IMG/VR virus record: IMGVR_UViG_3300031857_000283
Coordinates: 1 to 51,158 of that record
Source: a virus
Strand: one strand, 5' to 3'
Length of the DNA: 51,158 nucleotides
In this document: one piece after another, positions 1 through 6,185 of the stretch
How positions within the stretch are numbered: position 1 is the stretch's first letter
How the letters are laid out: the number at the start of each line of letters is the position of its first letter
Notes under the pieces: model-generated
What the model saw: the letters and a program-made list of their open reading frames with translations, nothing else
Told to the model about the DNA's origin: nothing
Databases searched by the model: none
Made by a program: the position numbers and the translations under genes

Positions 1-1
1 C

Positions 2-181
2 GCCCACTGCTCCGCCCTCACCTTCGCCGCGGACGGCGACGCCCAATACTGGGACGGCGACCCCGCCCACATCGCCATCCCCCTCGCCGGCCACGCCTAC
101 TTCCACAACCCCTTCGCCACCCAGCGCCTCGGCCACGCCACCTTCACGCACGCCACCCTCCCTTGGAATTTCGGTTCCTGA
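2..181 (+). CDS. C-terminal part of a small protein that begins at 51004 across the window edge
   Basis: This is an open frame from the left edge to a TGA at 179-181. It encodes 59 residues rich in Ala, His and aromatic residues. The frame joins exactly to the gene starting at 51004: the last two bases of the window plus base 1 form an ATC codon. The joined protein has 111 residues, and its sequence runs smoothly across the joint (RVK-I-AHC). I do not recognise the family. It would be the second gene of the early operon, behind the promoter region near 50.7 kb. Confidence 0.75.
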   Translation, partial: AHCSALTFAADGDAQYWDGDPAHIAIPLAGHAYFHNPFATQRLGHATFTHATLPWNFGS

Positions 182-200
182 TTCGCCCACCGCAGGTGAT

Positions 201-232
201 CCTCCTCGTCCTCCTACTCCTCCTCCTACTCG
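201..232 (+). repeat. Family D-like CTC-rich repeat
   Basis: This is a run of CTCCTC and CTCGTC units between the stop at 181 and the nonamer repeat at 241. It resembles the 34-bp family D repeat found identically at 2558-2591 and 46249-46282 but is diverged. An open frame covering 163-576 exists only because this repeat and the nonamer repeat lack stops. Confidence 0.5.
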
Positions 233-240
233 GCTGCCCC

Positions 241-298
241 GTCAATCCAGTCAATAACGTCAATCCCGTCAACAACGTCACCCCACCCCACACACGCC
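241..298 (+). repeat. Family A nonamer repeat leader, five units
   Basis: Five 9-bp units of the form GTCAAYNNN (the last is GTCACCCCA) are followed by a C-rich leader that ends at the start codon of the next gene. The 58 bases 241-298 match 4900-4957 with one difference, so a whole leader has been duplicated in front of two unrelated genes. Confidence 0.85.
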
Positions 299-301
299 CC
301 C

Positions 302-466
302 ATGAACCTCGCCCAACACGAAGCCGAACGCACCGCCCGCCGCATCCTCCAGCTCTTCATCGGCTGGCTCATCGGCACCATCGCCACCCTACTGGCCCTC
401 GACTACCTCTCCGCACCTACCGGGCAGCCCCAGACTCATCCCTCACCGCATCACACTCACCCCTAA
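302..466 (+). CDS. Small single-span membrane protein
   Basis: The frame encodes 54 residues from ATG 302 to TAA 464-466. The N terminus is charged (residues 1-16). One clear hydrophobic helix spans about residues 17-37 (LQLFIGWLIGTIATLLALDY), and the tail is rich in His and Pro. It begins directly after the nonamer leader, like most genes of this operon. Codon use matches its neighbours, with C-ending codons. The function is unknown. Small membrane proteins in early phage operons often act in superinfection exclusion or lysis control, but nothing here decides that. Confidence 0.65.
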   Translation: MNLAQHEAERTARRILQLFIGWLIGTIATLLALDYLSAPTGQPQTHPSPHHTHP

Positions 467-481
467 AACACACACACCCAC

Positions 482-601
482 ATGAGCACCCCACCACCTC
501 CCAAACCCAAGGTCCACATCGTCACCCGCGGCGTCCGACGCTTTATCGTAGTCGCGATCAACCAGGAAGCCGCTGAACGCCAATTCAACGCAATCCGCTG
601 A
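482..601 (+). CDS. Small basic protein of 39 residues
   Basis: ATG 482 to TGA 599-601 encodes 39 residues: a Pro/Lys-rich start, a beta-like stretch (VHIVTRGVRRFIVVAI) and a short helix ending NAIR. It starts 15 bases after the previous stop behind an A/C-rich leader. The alternation of hydrophobic and charged residues looks protein-like. Family and role are unknown. Confidence 0.55.
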   Translation: MSTPPPPKPKVHIVTRGVRRFIVVAINQEAAERQFNAIR

Positions 602-609
602 ACTTCACC

Positions 610-642
610 CCATCTCCCAGTCTCAAAGTCTCCCCATCTCCT
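610..642 (+). repeat. Family B TC-rich repeat as leader
   Basis: A pyrimidine-rich element built on TCTCCCAGTCTCAAAGTCTC lies directly before the ATG at 643. Close copies lie before the ATGs at 2909, 7610 and 30787. Others sit in frame inside genes at 6897-6929 and 7961-7995. Confidence 0.8.
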
Positions 643-1104
643 ATGTCCTCACCCCTCGCCCCCAATCGCCAAGCCGAGCAATCGCTGGAAGTCATGGAAG
701 TCGAACTCCCGTCCGACCTCCCCCTCGCCGCCGTCCAGTCCCCCACCGTCGCCACCCTCTGCCGCCTCGAAGGTGGCAGCGTCATCCAGGACCTGAACGA
801 CCACCTCCGCGAAGCCGTCACCGCTTCCTTTAACCTCAACAAAGGCGCGCAAGTCACCTTGACTCTCAAAATGAAGCCCGGCGGCCAAGGCCGCATGGAA
901 CTCGTCGCCAGCGTCTCCTCGAAGATCCCCAAAGAGGAACGCACCTCCACGAGCCTCTTCATGACGCCCGACGGCCAACTCCTCGCCCACGACCCCTCCC
1001 AGCGCCGCCTCGACCTCAAAGTCGTGCGTGCCCGCGAGGCCCAAACCAAAATCATCGACGTCCAAGAGGCCCCCAAACCCCGCGACGTCCTGAGCGAACA
1101 GTAA
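643..1104 (+). CDS. Conserved-type phage protein upstream of the DUF2303 gene
   Basis: The gene encodes 153 residues in an alpha/beta pattern. A helical part (about 35-70: QDLNDHLREAVTASF) is followed by strands (KGAQVTLTLKMKPG and MELVASVSSKIP) and a Ser/Thr-rich turn. There is no signal peptide or membrane segment. It is cotranscribed with the DUF2303 gene 54 bases downstream, and only a nonamer repeat lies between them. The pairing suggests the two work together in early phage DNA metabolism, but I do not recognise a named family. The start follows the family B repeat without a Shine-Dalgarno sequence. Confidence 0.8.
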   Translation: MSSPLAPNRQAEQSLEVMEVELPSDLPLAAVQSPTVATLCRLEGGSVIQDLNDHLREAVTASFNLNKGAQVTLTLKMKPGGQGRMELVASVSSKIPKEERTSTSLFMTPDGQLLAHDPSQRRLDLKVVRAREAQTKIIDVQEAPKPRDVLSEQ

Positions 1105-1115
1105 ACCCAACACCC

Positions 1116-1151
1116 GTCAACGAAGTCAATCCGGTCAACACCGTCACCCAC
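1116..1151 (+). repeat. Family A nonamer repeat, four units
   Basis: The units GTCAACGAA, GTCAATCCG, GTCAACACC and GTCACCCAC fill most of the gap between the stop at 1104 and the ATG at 1159. Confidence 0.85.
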
Positions 1152-1158
1152 CCACCTC

Positions 1159-2142
1159 ATGAAACCCGAATCCACCACCCCCATCCTCGCTAACTCCTCC
1201 GACGCCGCCGTCGCCGCCGAAGCCGCCTACCACCTCGGCCAGACCCACCAGGTCAAAGAGATCACCACCTCCGCCGGTGCCAAGATTCTCATCCTTCCGT
1301 CCGGCCACCGCGCCGCCCACCTCGATCACCTGGAGGCCGCGCCGCGCCGCTTCAGCGCTCACCTCGCCCTCTTCTCCGCCGGCGACCTCGCCCGCTACGT
1401 CGCCGAGCAGACCTGCACGAAGAAGGACCGCGAATTGCAGCCCGGAAGCGCCAAAGACCGCCCGCTCCACCACCCCGTCGTGTTCTGCGACCGCTCCACC
1501 ACCAGCATCATCGCCTACCTCGACTACCATCACGAGCACGAGGCCCGCTGGCTCGACCACACCGCGCGCGTGAACTACGTCCCCAGCCACCAGTTCACCC
1601 GCTGGGCCAAAAACAACGGCAAGCGCATGCGTCAGGAGGAGTTCGCCCTCTTCCTCGACGAGGCCAAAGGCGACATCCAGCACCCCAATGCGTCCCAGGT
1701 CGTGAGCTTCGCGGAAAACATGGAGCACTACTCCAACGTCGCCTTCAAAAGCAGCGTCCGCACCTCCTCCGGTGAAGTCAGTCTGGTGTTCAGCGATGAA
1801 AAGAACGGCGATACCAGCACGCCCATCATCGAAGAATTCACCCTCGGCCTGCCCTTCTGGCAGGGACATCGTGACCCGGATGGCCAGCCCATCCACGTCG
1901 CCGTCCGCGCCCGCCTCTTCCACCGCGCCGTCGATACCAAGGACAAAGACGGAAACCCCACCGGGTCCAAACACATCGTCTTCTGGTTCGAGCTGCGGAA
2001 TCTCGAAGAGATTGCCGACAAACTCTTCGAGGAGGAAGTCGCCAGCCTCACCAAGGACCTCGAAGGCATCGCCACCATCTACCAAGGCAAAGCCCCCGCC
2101 GCCCCCGGCCCCCAAAGCATCGACGTGGACATCGGTGCCTAA
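1159..2142 (+). CDS. DUF2303 family phage protein (YfdQ-like)
   Basis: The 327 residues match the size and layout of the DUF2303/YfdQ family found in early regions of many prophages. Visible hallmarks are the N-terminal HLGQTHQVKEI segment, VVFCDRSTTSIIAYLDYH at about 110-130, the central FTRWAKNNGKRMRQEEFALF segment at about 150-170 and LPFWQGH at about 232-238. The molecular function of the family is not established. Position next to replication and SSB genes suggests an early DNA-metabolism role. The ATG follows the nonamer repeat and a CCCACCTC leader. No membrane or signal segment is present. Confidence 0.8.
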   Translation: MKPESTTPILANSSDAAVAAEAAYHLGQTHQVKEITTSAGAKILILPSGHRAAHLDHLEAAPRRFSAHLALFSAGDLARYVAEQTCTKKDRELQPGSAKDRPLHHPVVFCDRSTTSIIAYLDYHHEHEARWLDHTARVNYVPSHQFTRWAKNNGKRMRQEEFALFLDEAKGDIQHPNASQVVSFAENMEHYSNVAFKSSVRTSSGEVSLVFSDEKNGDTSTPIIEEFTLGLPFWQGHRDPDGQPIHVAVRARLFHRAVDTKDKDGNPTGSKHIVFWFELRNLEEIADKLFEEEVASLTKDLEGIATIYQGKAPAAPGPQSIDVDIGA

Positions 2143-2154
2143 ACCCACCCGTGA

Positions 2155-2174
2155 GGCGGGCACTCCTGCCCGCC
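2155..2174 (+). repeat. Family C hairpin repeat (intergenic copy)
   Basis: The core GCGGGCACTCCTGCCCGC is extended by one G-C pair on each side. It is a perfect hairpin with a four-base loop, 13 bases after the stop at 2142. Identical cores occur in frame inside the giant gene at 34564, 35905, 45838 and 49426. No T-run follows, so it is not a typical rho-independent terminator. Confidence 0.85.
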
Positions 2175-2213
2175 TTTCCCCGCGCCGCCCGGTCGCGCAC
2201 CACCGGGCACCCC

Positions 2214-2240
2214 GTCAACACCGTCAATCAAGTCACCCCA
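2214..2240 (+). repeat. Family A nonamer repeat, three units
   Basis: The units GTCAACACC, GTCAATCAA and GTCACCCCA lie before the lipoprotein gene start at 2257. Confidence 0.85.
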
Positions 2241-2256
2241 AACCCAACCCACACCC

Positions 2257-2475
2257 ATGAAACGCACCCTCCTCCTCATCACCCTCGCCGCTCTCACGAG
2301 CCTCACGAGCTGCAAAAACCTCGACACCGCCCAGGCCGTCGCCATCGGCCAGACCGGCCTCGACCTCCTCGTCGCTAAGAAGGTCATCAAGCCGGAAGAA
2401 GCCGCCGCCGCCCAAAAGCTCGGCCAGATCCTCATCACCCCCACCCCGGAGCCCATCACGCCCTCCGGCAAATAA
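2257..2475 (+). CDS. Small lipoprotein
   Basis: The gene encodes 72 residues with a lipoprotein signal peptide: MKR, a hydrophobic stretch, then the lipobox LTSC, so Cys19 would be lipidated. The mature part is helical (about 22-60) and Ala-rich, with a Pro/Thr-rich end. It should be anchored to a membrane from the periplasmic side. Phage lipoproteins of this size are often superinfection-exclusion proteins or outer spanins. Because it sits among early genes rather than beside the amidase, exclusion or host modification is more likely, but this is inference. Confidence 0.75.
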   Translation: MKRTLLLITLAALTSLTSCKNLDTAQAVAIGQTGLDLLVAKKVIKPEEAAAAQKLGQILITPTPEPITPSGK

Positions 2476-2496
2476 TCGGGGCCTCCCGCCCCACCC

Positions 2497-2542
2497 GCAG
2501 GGCGGTGGACCCATGTCTGACCGCATCCCTCCACCGCCCTGC
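2497..2542. repeat. 13-bp perfect inverted repeat
   Basis: GCAGGGCGGTGGA at 2497-2509 is exactly complementary to 2530-2542, with a 20-base loop. It lies 22 bases after the lipoprotein stop and before a family D repeat. There is no T-run on either side, so it is not an intrinsic terminator of the usual kind. Confidence 0.75.
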
Positions 2543-2557
2543 TTCCCCCTTTCTGCA

Positions 2558-2591
2558 TCGTCCTCGTCCTCGTTCTCCTACTCGTCCTCGA
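2558..2591 (+). repeat. Family D 34-bp repeat
   Basis: These 34 bases are built of TCGTCCTCG-like units. They are identical to 46249-46282, where they are translated in frame inside the kinase domain of the giant protein. Here they are intergenic, 15 bases before the ATG at 2607. Confidence 0.85.
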
Positions 2592-2606
2592 TCCCCCACC
2601 CACCTC

Positions 2607-2870
2607 ATGAAATCCGGCCTCTCTCGCTCCCTCCTCGCCATCGCCACCGCCGCCCTTGGCATGGGCGGCACCCAGCCCGCCGCAGGTTCCCCCTCGCGCG
2701 CCTACAAACTGCGCCCACCCGTCGGTGGTGGCCTTTACAAGTCCCTGACGCTCGTCCGCGCCCTCCCCAATCCCATCAGCCAATCCCCGCTCAAAAACCA
2801 GCGCAAGGCCCGCAAAGCCCGCCGCGCCCGCTTCGCCGCCGGCGACCGCCAAGCCTTCCGCCGCGCCTAG
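2607..2870 (+). CDS. Small basic protein with a signal-like N terminus
   Basis: The ATG at 2607 is preferred over longer upstream frames because those translate the inverted repeat and the family D repeat. The 87 residues begin with a moderately hydrophobic segment (MKSGLSRSLLAIATAALGMG) that could be a signal peptide. The tail is very basic (KNQRKARKARRARF). Basic tails of this kind often bind nucleic acid, which conflicts with export, so the N-terminal segment may simply be a helix. Family unknown. Confidence 0.6.
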   Translation: MKSGLSRSLLAIATAALGMGGTQPAAGSPSRAYKLRPPVGGGLYKSLTLVRALPNPISQSPLKNQRKARKARRARFAAGDRQAFRRA

Positions 2871-2908
2871 TCTCCCCCTCTCCGAGTCTCCCCGTCTTTC
2901 CCCGCGCC
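2869..2908 (+). repeat. Family B TC-rich repeat as leader
   Basis: AGTCTCCCC-type units overlap the stop codon of the upstream gene and run to the ATG at 2909. Confidence 0.7.
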
Positions 2909-3142
2909 ATGACCGCCGAAGAACTCCTCAAAGCCGCCCAGGGATGGACGCGTCCCGGCTGCCGCACCCGCACCCGCTATGAGAAGCTCGACCCCACCAT
3001 CGAGCACCTCCTCGACGCGGACTGGCAGCCGAAGGAGATCGTCGAGCAGCTCGTCCGCCACGGAGCCCACCCCCGCGACAAAGCCCCCGCCCTCAAAGAC
3101 CACGTCTGCCGCCTCTACCGCCGCCGCAAAGCGGAGGCCTGA
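2909..3142 (+). CDS. Small helical protein, possibly DNA-binding
   Basis: The gene encodes 77 residues, basic at both ends. The middle (about 28-60) reads as consecutive helices (TIEHLLDADWQPKEIVEQLV, then APALKDHVCRLYRRRK), compatible with a helix-turn-helix fold whose recognition helix is basic. It immediately precedes the replication-protein gene (34-base gap), so a role in replication or early regulation is plausible. No named family recognised. Confidence 0.65.
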   Translation: MTAEELLKAAQGWTRPGCRTRTRYEKLDPTIEHLLDADWQPKEIVEQLVRHGAHPRDKAPALKDHVCRLYRRRKAEA

Positions 3143-3176
3143 TCCCACCCCACCTCGTTACCACACACCCGCCCCC

Positions 3177-4301
3177 ATGCCCGACACCTGGATCAAACTC
3201 CGCGACGATCTCGACACCGACCCCCGCGTCGCCTGCATGGCCACCATGCTCGCCACCACGGCCGTCACCTACGTCCTCCCCGCCGAGGTCCGCGACCTCT
3301 TCGCGACCGTCACCAAGGCCGTTACGCGTAACGCCATGCGTGACATCACCCTCGCCGGCCTCACCCGCGTCTGGAGTCACGCCTGCCGTCACACCACCGA
3401 CGGCATCTTCCGGCACGTCGATCTCAGCTACCTCGACGACCTCGCCCGCATCCCCGGTTTCGGCCTCGCCATGCAGACCGTCGGCTGGGCCGTCCACCAC
3501 CCGGAAAGCGACTCCATCATCCTCCCCAACTTCACCGAGCACAACGCCCCCGACAAGAACGGTGCACGAGCACAAACCGCCAACGCCCGCCGCCAAGCCC
3601 GCTACCGCGAAGCCCAGAAAGCCAAAGCCGCCGCCCAGGCCTCCCCACCCCCCGTCAACGACGTCAACCCGGTCAACACCGTCACCTCAGACCGTCCCGA
3701 AGTAACGTCACGCGTAACGCAACGAGAGAAGGAAAATAACGTAACCTCCTCTTTATCTTCCTCTTCCTCTATCTCTGAAGACTCTGAAAGGGAAGGGGAG
3801 TCCAGAGGGGAAACCGAGCCCGTCTCAGAGTTCGACCAACTCGAAGGCATGAAGGCCAAAATCAACGCCCTCAGCCCCCGCTGGAAAAAATTCCCCCGCT
3901 GGAACGACGCCGAGGAGCACGTCCTCCGCCCCAACCTGTCCAACCTTCTCAAGGCCGAAGAGCAGGACTTCGCCATGATCGCCTACTGGCTGCGCTGGGC
4001 CGCCAGCCCCGCCAACACCAACGCAAAGGACCCCGTCACCGTCACCGCCAGCCGCTCCGCCATCGCTGAGCGCTTCCCGGATTACCTCGAACGCGCCACG
4101 CGCCACTGGAAGCAAACCGGCTGCCCCAAACTCAACCCAGACGGCACCAAAGTCACCACCGTCACCCCCAAAGTCCCCAAACCCGAGCCCCCGCCCGTCA
4201 TCACCGCCGGCAGCGCCAACTTCACCGCCGCCCTCAAAGCCTTCGGAGCCGATCTCCCCCCCAAACCCGCCGCCGTCGCAACAAAACCCGCCGCCGCTTA
4301 A
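3177..4301 (+). CDS. Replication initiation / replisome organiser-like protein
   Basis: The 374 residues have the layout of phage replisome organisers. An N-terminal winged-helix-like region (1-130) opens with MPDTWIKLRDDLDTDPRV, the family-typical W-x-K-L start. A low-complexity linker follows (about 150-215), and then a C-terminal helical region (about 220-315, with WKKFPRWNDAEEHVL). The linker contains family A nonamer repeats read as VNDVNPVNTVT, plus a Ser-rich run. This is the only initiator candidate in the genome, and no polymerase or primase is encoded, so host machinery would be recruited. The end of the gene carries a copy of the GTCGCAACAAAACC motif. Confidence 0.65.
   Translation: MPDTWIKLRDDLDTDPRVACMATMLATTAVTYVLPAEVRDLFATVTKAVTRNAMRDITLAGLTRVWSHACRHTTDGIFRHVDLSYLDDLARIPGFGLAMQTVGWAVHHPESDSIILPNFTEHNAPDKNGARAQTANARRQARYREAQKAKAAAQASPPPVNDVNPVNTVTSDRPEVTSRVTQREKENNVTSSLSSSSSISEDSEREGESRGETEPVSEFDQLEGMKAKINALSPRWKKFPRWNDAEEHVLRPNLSNLLKAEEQDFAMIAYWLRWAASPANTNAKDPVTVTASRSAIAERFPDYLERATRHWKQTGCPKLNPDGTKVTTVTPKVPKPEPPPVITAGSANFTAALKAFGADLPPKPAAVATKPAAA
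3654..3689 (+). repeat. Family A nonamer repeat inside the replication gene
   Basis: Four in-frame units are translated as VND VNP VNT VTS in the linker of the replication protein. The spacing and sequence match the intergenic copies. Confidence 0.8.
4275..4289 (+). promoter_or_regulatory. GTCGCAACAAAACCC motif, copy in a gene end
   Basis: This copy is identical to 25681-25695 and 50765-50779. Here it lies in the last codons of the replication gene, 50-60 bases before the next start at 4338, with a nonamer repeat between. Confidence 0.5.
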
Positions 4302-4304
4302 CCC

Positions 4305-4331
4305 GTCAATCCGGTCAACACCGTCACCACA
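4305..4331 (+). repeat. Family A nonamer repeat, three units
   Basis: The units GTCAATCCG, GTCAACACC and GTCACCACA fill the gap between the stop at 4301 and the ATG at 4338. Confidence 0.85.
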
Positions 4332-4337
4332 CACCCC

Positions 4338-4916
4338 ATGCCCGCACGTCCCACCCTCGCCCACTGTCTCGCCAACTACATCTGCCCGTTCTGCTCGGAG
4401 CCCCTCGGCCGCTACCATGCCTACCACCTCCACCAGCCCGGCCAAATCCTCTCCCAGCTCGCCGACCAAGGCCCCACACACCTCGGCTGCATCGAGGCCC
4501 GCCTCGAAGAAATCGCCGTCGAGTCCGTCTCGGCGGTCACCTGCATCGCCACCGTCCGCGCCGCCGCCACCAACCCCAGCGGCCGACTCCTCACGCTGCC
4601 TCACCCCGCCAACGGAGAGCCAACCACCCACATCCACCTGTTCACGCCGGACAGCCTCCGCTTCCTCCACCTCAGCGCCTACCCCAGCCCCGGCGACGGC
4701 GTCCACACCATCACCCGCCCCGCCGCCCCCGAAGAGATCATGGCCTGGATGAAACCCGCCCTCGACGAAGCCTTCAGCAAAGCCACCAGCCAAGAAGAGC
4801 AGCGCACCATCCTCCACCAGCTCGGCCTCATCCAATCCCGCCTCCCCGCCGAAGAACGCCCCGCCTTCCGCGACTACGTCCGCGAAAACCTCAAAACCCG
4901 TCAATCCGGTCAATAA
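4338..4916 (+). CDS. Zinc-finger-like early protein
   Basis: The 192 residues contain a CPFC knuckle at Cys16 and Cys19. The later HLGC (about residue 50) and several histidines could complete a zinc site. A central beta-rich region is followed by a helical C-terminal third (about 135-190, LDEAFSKATSQEEQRTIL). The last residues KTRQSGQ and the stop are encoded by the nonamer repeat that begins at 4900, so the repeat has become part of the gene. Function unknown; position between the replication and SSB genes suggests early DNA metabolism. Confidence 0.75.
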   Translation: MPARPTLAHCLANYICPFCSEPLGRYHAYHLHQPGQILSQLADQGPTHLGCIEARLEEIAVESVSAVTCIATVRAAATNPSGRLLTLPHPANGEPTTHIHLFTPDSLRFLHLSAYPSPGDGVHTITRPAAPEEIMAWMKPALDEAFSKATSQEEQRTILHQLGLIQSRLPAEERPAFRDYVRENLKTRQSGQ

Positions 4917-4957
4917 CGTCAATCCCGTCAACAACGTCACCCCACCCCACACACGCC
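4900..4957 (+). repeat. Family A nonamer repeat leader, duplicate of 241-298
   Basis: Five units overlap the 3' end of the upstream gene and supply its QSGQ-stop. They continue as the C-rich leader of the gene at 4958. Only one of 58 bases differs from 241-298. Confidence 0.9.
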
Positions 4958-5734
4958 ATGAACCCACCCATCCGCCTCTATTCCGCCTTCCCAGGCATCG
5001 CCGCCCGCATCGACACCGAGCGCGTCATCATCGCCCGCGCCATCGCCGAACACGTCACCGTCTCGTGGGACGACCACGAGATCACCTTCTCCTGCGAAGA
5101 CGCCCCCACGCTCGAACTCCTCCAAAATCCGTCGCAGCTCCACTACCTCAACGAAGTCACCCAAGAGCACGGCTTCCAAACCCTCATCATCGAGCCCGGC
5201 TTCGTTGTCCCAGACCGTGAAGATCGCGCCGCCGCCCCCGACAATCCGCCACCCCCCGTCAACACGGTCCCTCCGGTCAATGAAGTCACCCTCGTCGGCC
5301 CAGTCACCCCCAAACAGAGCCGCCAGATGCTGAACATCTCCCAGCGCTCCAAACTGCTCACCTGGCTCGAAACAAACCGCGCGCTCGCCGAACTCGAACC
5401 CGACACCGATCTCGCTGTCACCGCCAGCGAGGCCCTCGGCTTCCCCCTCAACGCCTCCCACATCCGCACCCTCCGCACGCACCTCGGCATCGCTAAAGTC
5501 AAACCCGAGCCCCTCCCCGCCGACCTCTCCCTCGCCGATCTCCAGGCCCGCCTCGCTGCCCACGAGGAGCGCCTCGACAACCACGCCGTCCAAGCCGCCG
5601 GCATGAAAGCCACCATCGCAGCCCTCCACGACCGCCTGCGCGCCGTCATCAAGTTCCTCAATAATGGAAACATCGGCGTCAATGAAGCCTTCGCCGTCGC
5701 CGACCTCCCACCCCTCAATCAATCCGGTCAATAA
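4958..5734 (+). CDS. Early protein with repeat-encoded linker and tail
   Basis: The 258 residues form three parts. The N-terminal alpha/beta part covers 1-95. A Pro/Val linker covers about 98-118 and is encoded by nonamer repeats (VNTVPPVNEVT). The helical C-terminal part covers 120-255. Residues 125-175 (SQRSKLLTWLETN, then NASHIRTLRTHLGIAK) look like a helix-turn-helix with a basic recognition helix. Residues 188-235 (LADLQARLAAHEERLDN) look like a coiled coil. The protein again ends in QSGQ from a nonamer repeat. It could be a dimeric DNA-binding protein. Family unknown. Confidence 0.7.
   Translation: MNPPIRLYSAFPGIAARIDTERVIIARAIAEHVTVSWDDHEITFSCEDAPTLELLQNPSQLHYLNEVTQEHGFQTLIIEPGFVVPDREDRAAAPDNPPPPVNTVPPVNEVTLVGPVTPKQSRQMLNISQRSKLLTWLETNRALAELEPDTDLAVTASEALGFPLNASHIRTLRTHLGIAKVKPEPLPADLSLADLQARLAAHEERLDNHAVQAAGMKATIAALHDRLRAVIKFLNNGNIGVNEAFAVADLPPLNQSGQ
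5258..5311 (+). repeat. Family A nonamer repeat inside a gene
   Basis: Six roughly 9-bp units are translated as the VNT VPP VNE VTL VGP VTP linker of the 4958 gene. Two units are degenerate. Confidence 0.7.
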
Positions 5735-5753
5735 CGTCAATCCGGTCAACCCC
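5727..5753 (+). repeat. Family A nonamer repeat, three units
   Basis: The units GTCAATAAC, GTCAATCCG and GTCAACCCC overlap the stop codon of the upstream gene. Confidence 0.85.
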
Positions 5754-5760
5754 AAAAAAC

Positions 5761-5780
5761 GCGGTAGATCGATCTACCGC
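5761..5780. promoter_or_regulatory. Perfect 20-bp palindrome upstream of the SSB-like gene
   Basis: GCGGTAGATCGATCTACCGC is a perfect palindrome 20 bases before the ATG at 5801. It could be an operator for a dimeric regulator. As RNA it would fold with an eight-pair stem. A T-run follows it only on the minus strand, where no gene is read, so a terminator role for this operon is unlikely. Confidence 0.6.
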
Positions 5781-5800
5781 AAAATTCCCTCCATCCCCCC

Positions 5801-6136
5801 ATGCGCGACCTCAACACCCTCACCCTCACCGGCACCGTCGTCGGCAACGTCCGCACCTTTGGTGAGGACAACGCCGGCTGCGAGCTATCCCTCAGCGTGC
5901 ACGACGAGTGGCGCAACGCCGACCGCACCATCGGCGAGCGAGACGACTACATCGGCGTCGTCTGCTACGGCCCCCTCCGCGACCGCGCCCTCACCCTCCA
6001 ACCCAGCGACCGCATCATCGTGCACGGTAAACTCCGCAGCGAAGAACTCCCCAAAGCCAACGGCCGCACCGAGAAAAAAACCAAAGTCCGCGCCGACCAC
6101 ATCGAGCACCTCCGCCGCATCGCCCAAACCAAATAA
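5801..6136 (+). CDS. ssb: Single-stranded DNA-binding protein-like (OB fold)
   Basis: The 111 residues have the SSB beginning (NTLTLTGTVVGNVRTF) and the OB-fold strand pattern. These include the central I-G-V-V-C-Y-G strand at about 50-56, comparable to the conserved FFDVVAWG-type strand, and RIIVHGKLRSEE at about 69-80. It ends soon after the OB fold with no acidic C-terminal tip, so it is shorter than cellular SSBs and may not recruit host partners the usual way. It would coat single-stranded DNA during phage replication. The start follows a CCATCCCCCC leader. Confidence 0.75.
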   Translation: MRDLNTLTLTGTVVGNVRTFGEDNAGCELSLSVHDEWRNADRTIGERDDYIGVVCYGPLRDRALTLQPSDRIIVHGKLRSEELPKANGRTEKKTKVRADHIEHLRRIAQTK

Positions 6137-6140
6137 ACCC

Positions 6141-6185
6141 GTCAATCCAGTCAATCCGGTCAACACCGTCAACAAAGTCACCATG
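6141..6185 (+). repeat. Family A nonamer repeat containing a start codon
   Basis: Five units lie directly after the SSB-like gene. The last unit is GTCACCATG, so the ATG of the DHH gene is part of the repeat. Confidence 0.85.

Noticed and set aside
241-298. CRISPR-like array
   Set aside because: The units are nine bases with no spacers, spread over many gaps, and no cas genes exist. It is a tandem short repeat.
163-576. Plus-strand ORF of 137 residues
   Set aside because: It translates repeats D and A and then reads out of frame through two better small genes (302-466, 482-601). The composition is Pro/His/Arg-rich disorder.
2155-2174. Rho-independent terminator
   Set aside because: The hairpin is strong, but no T-run follows and the same element is translated inside the giant gene.
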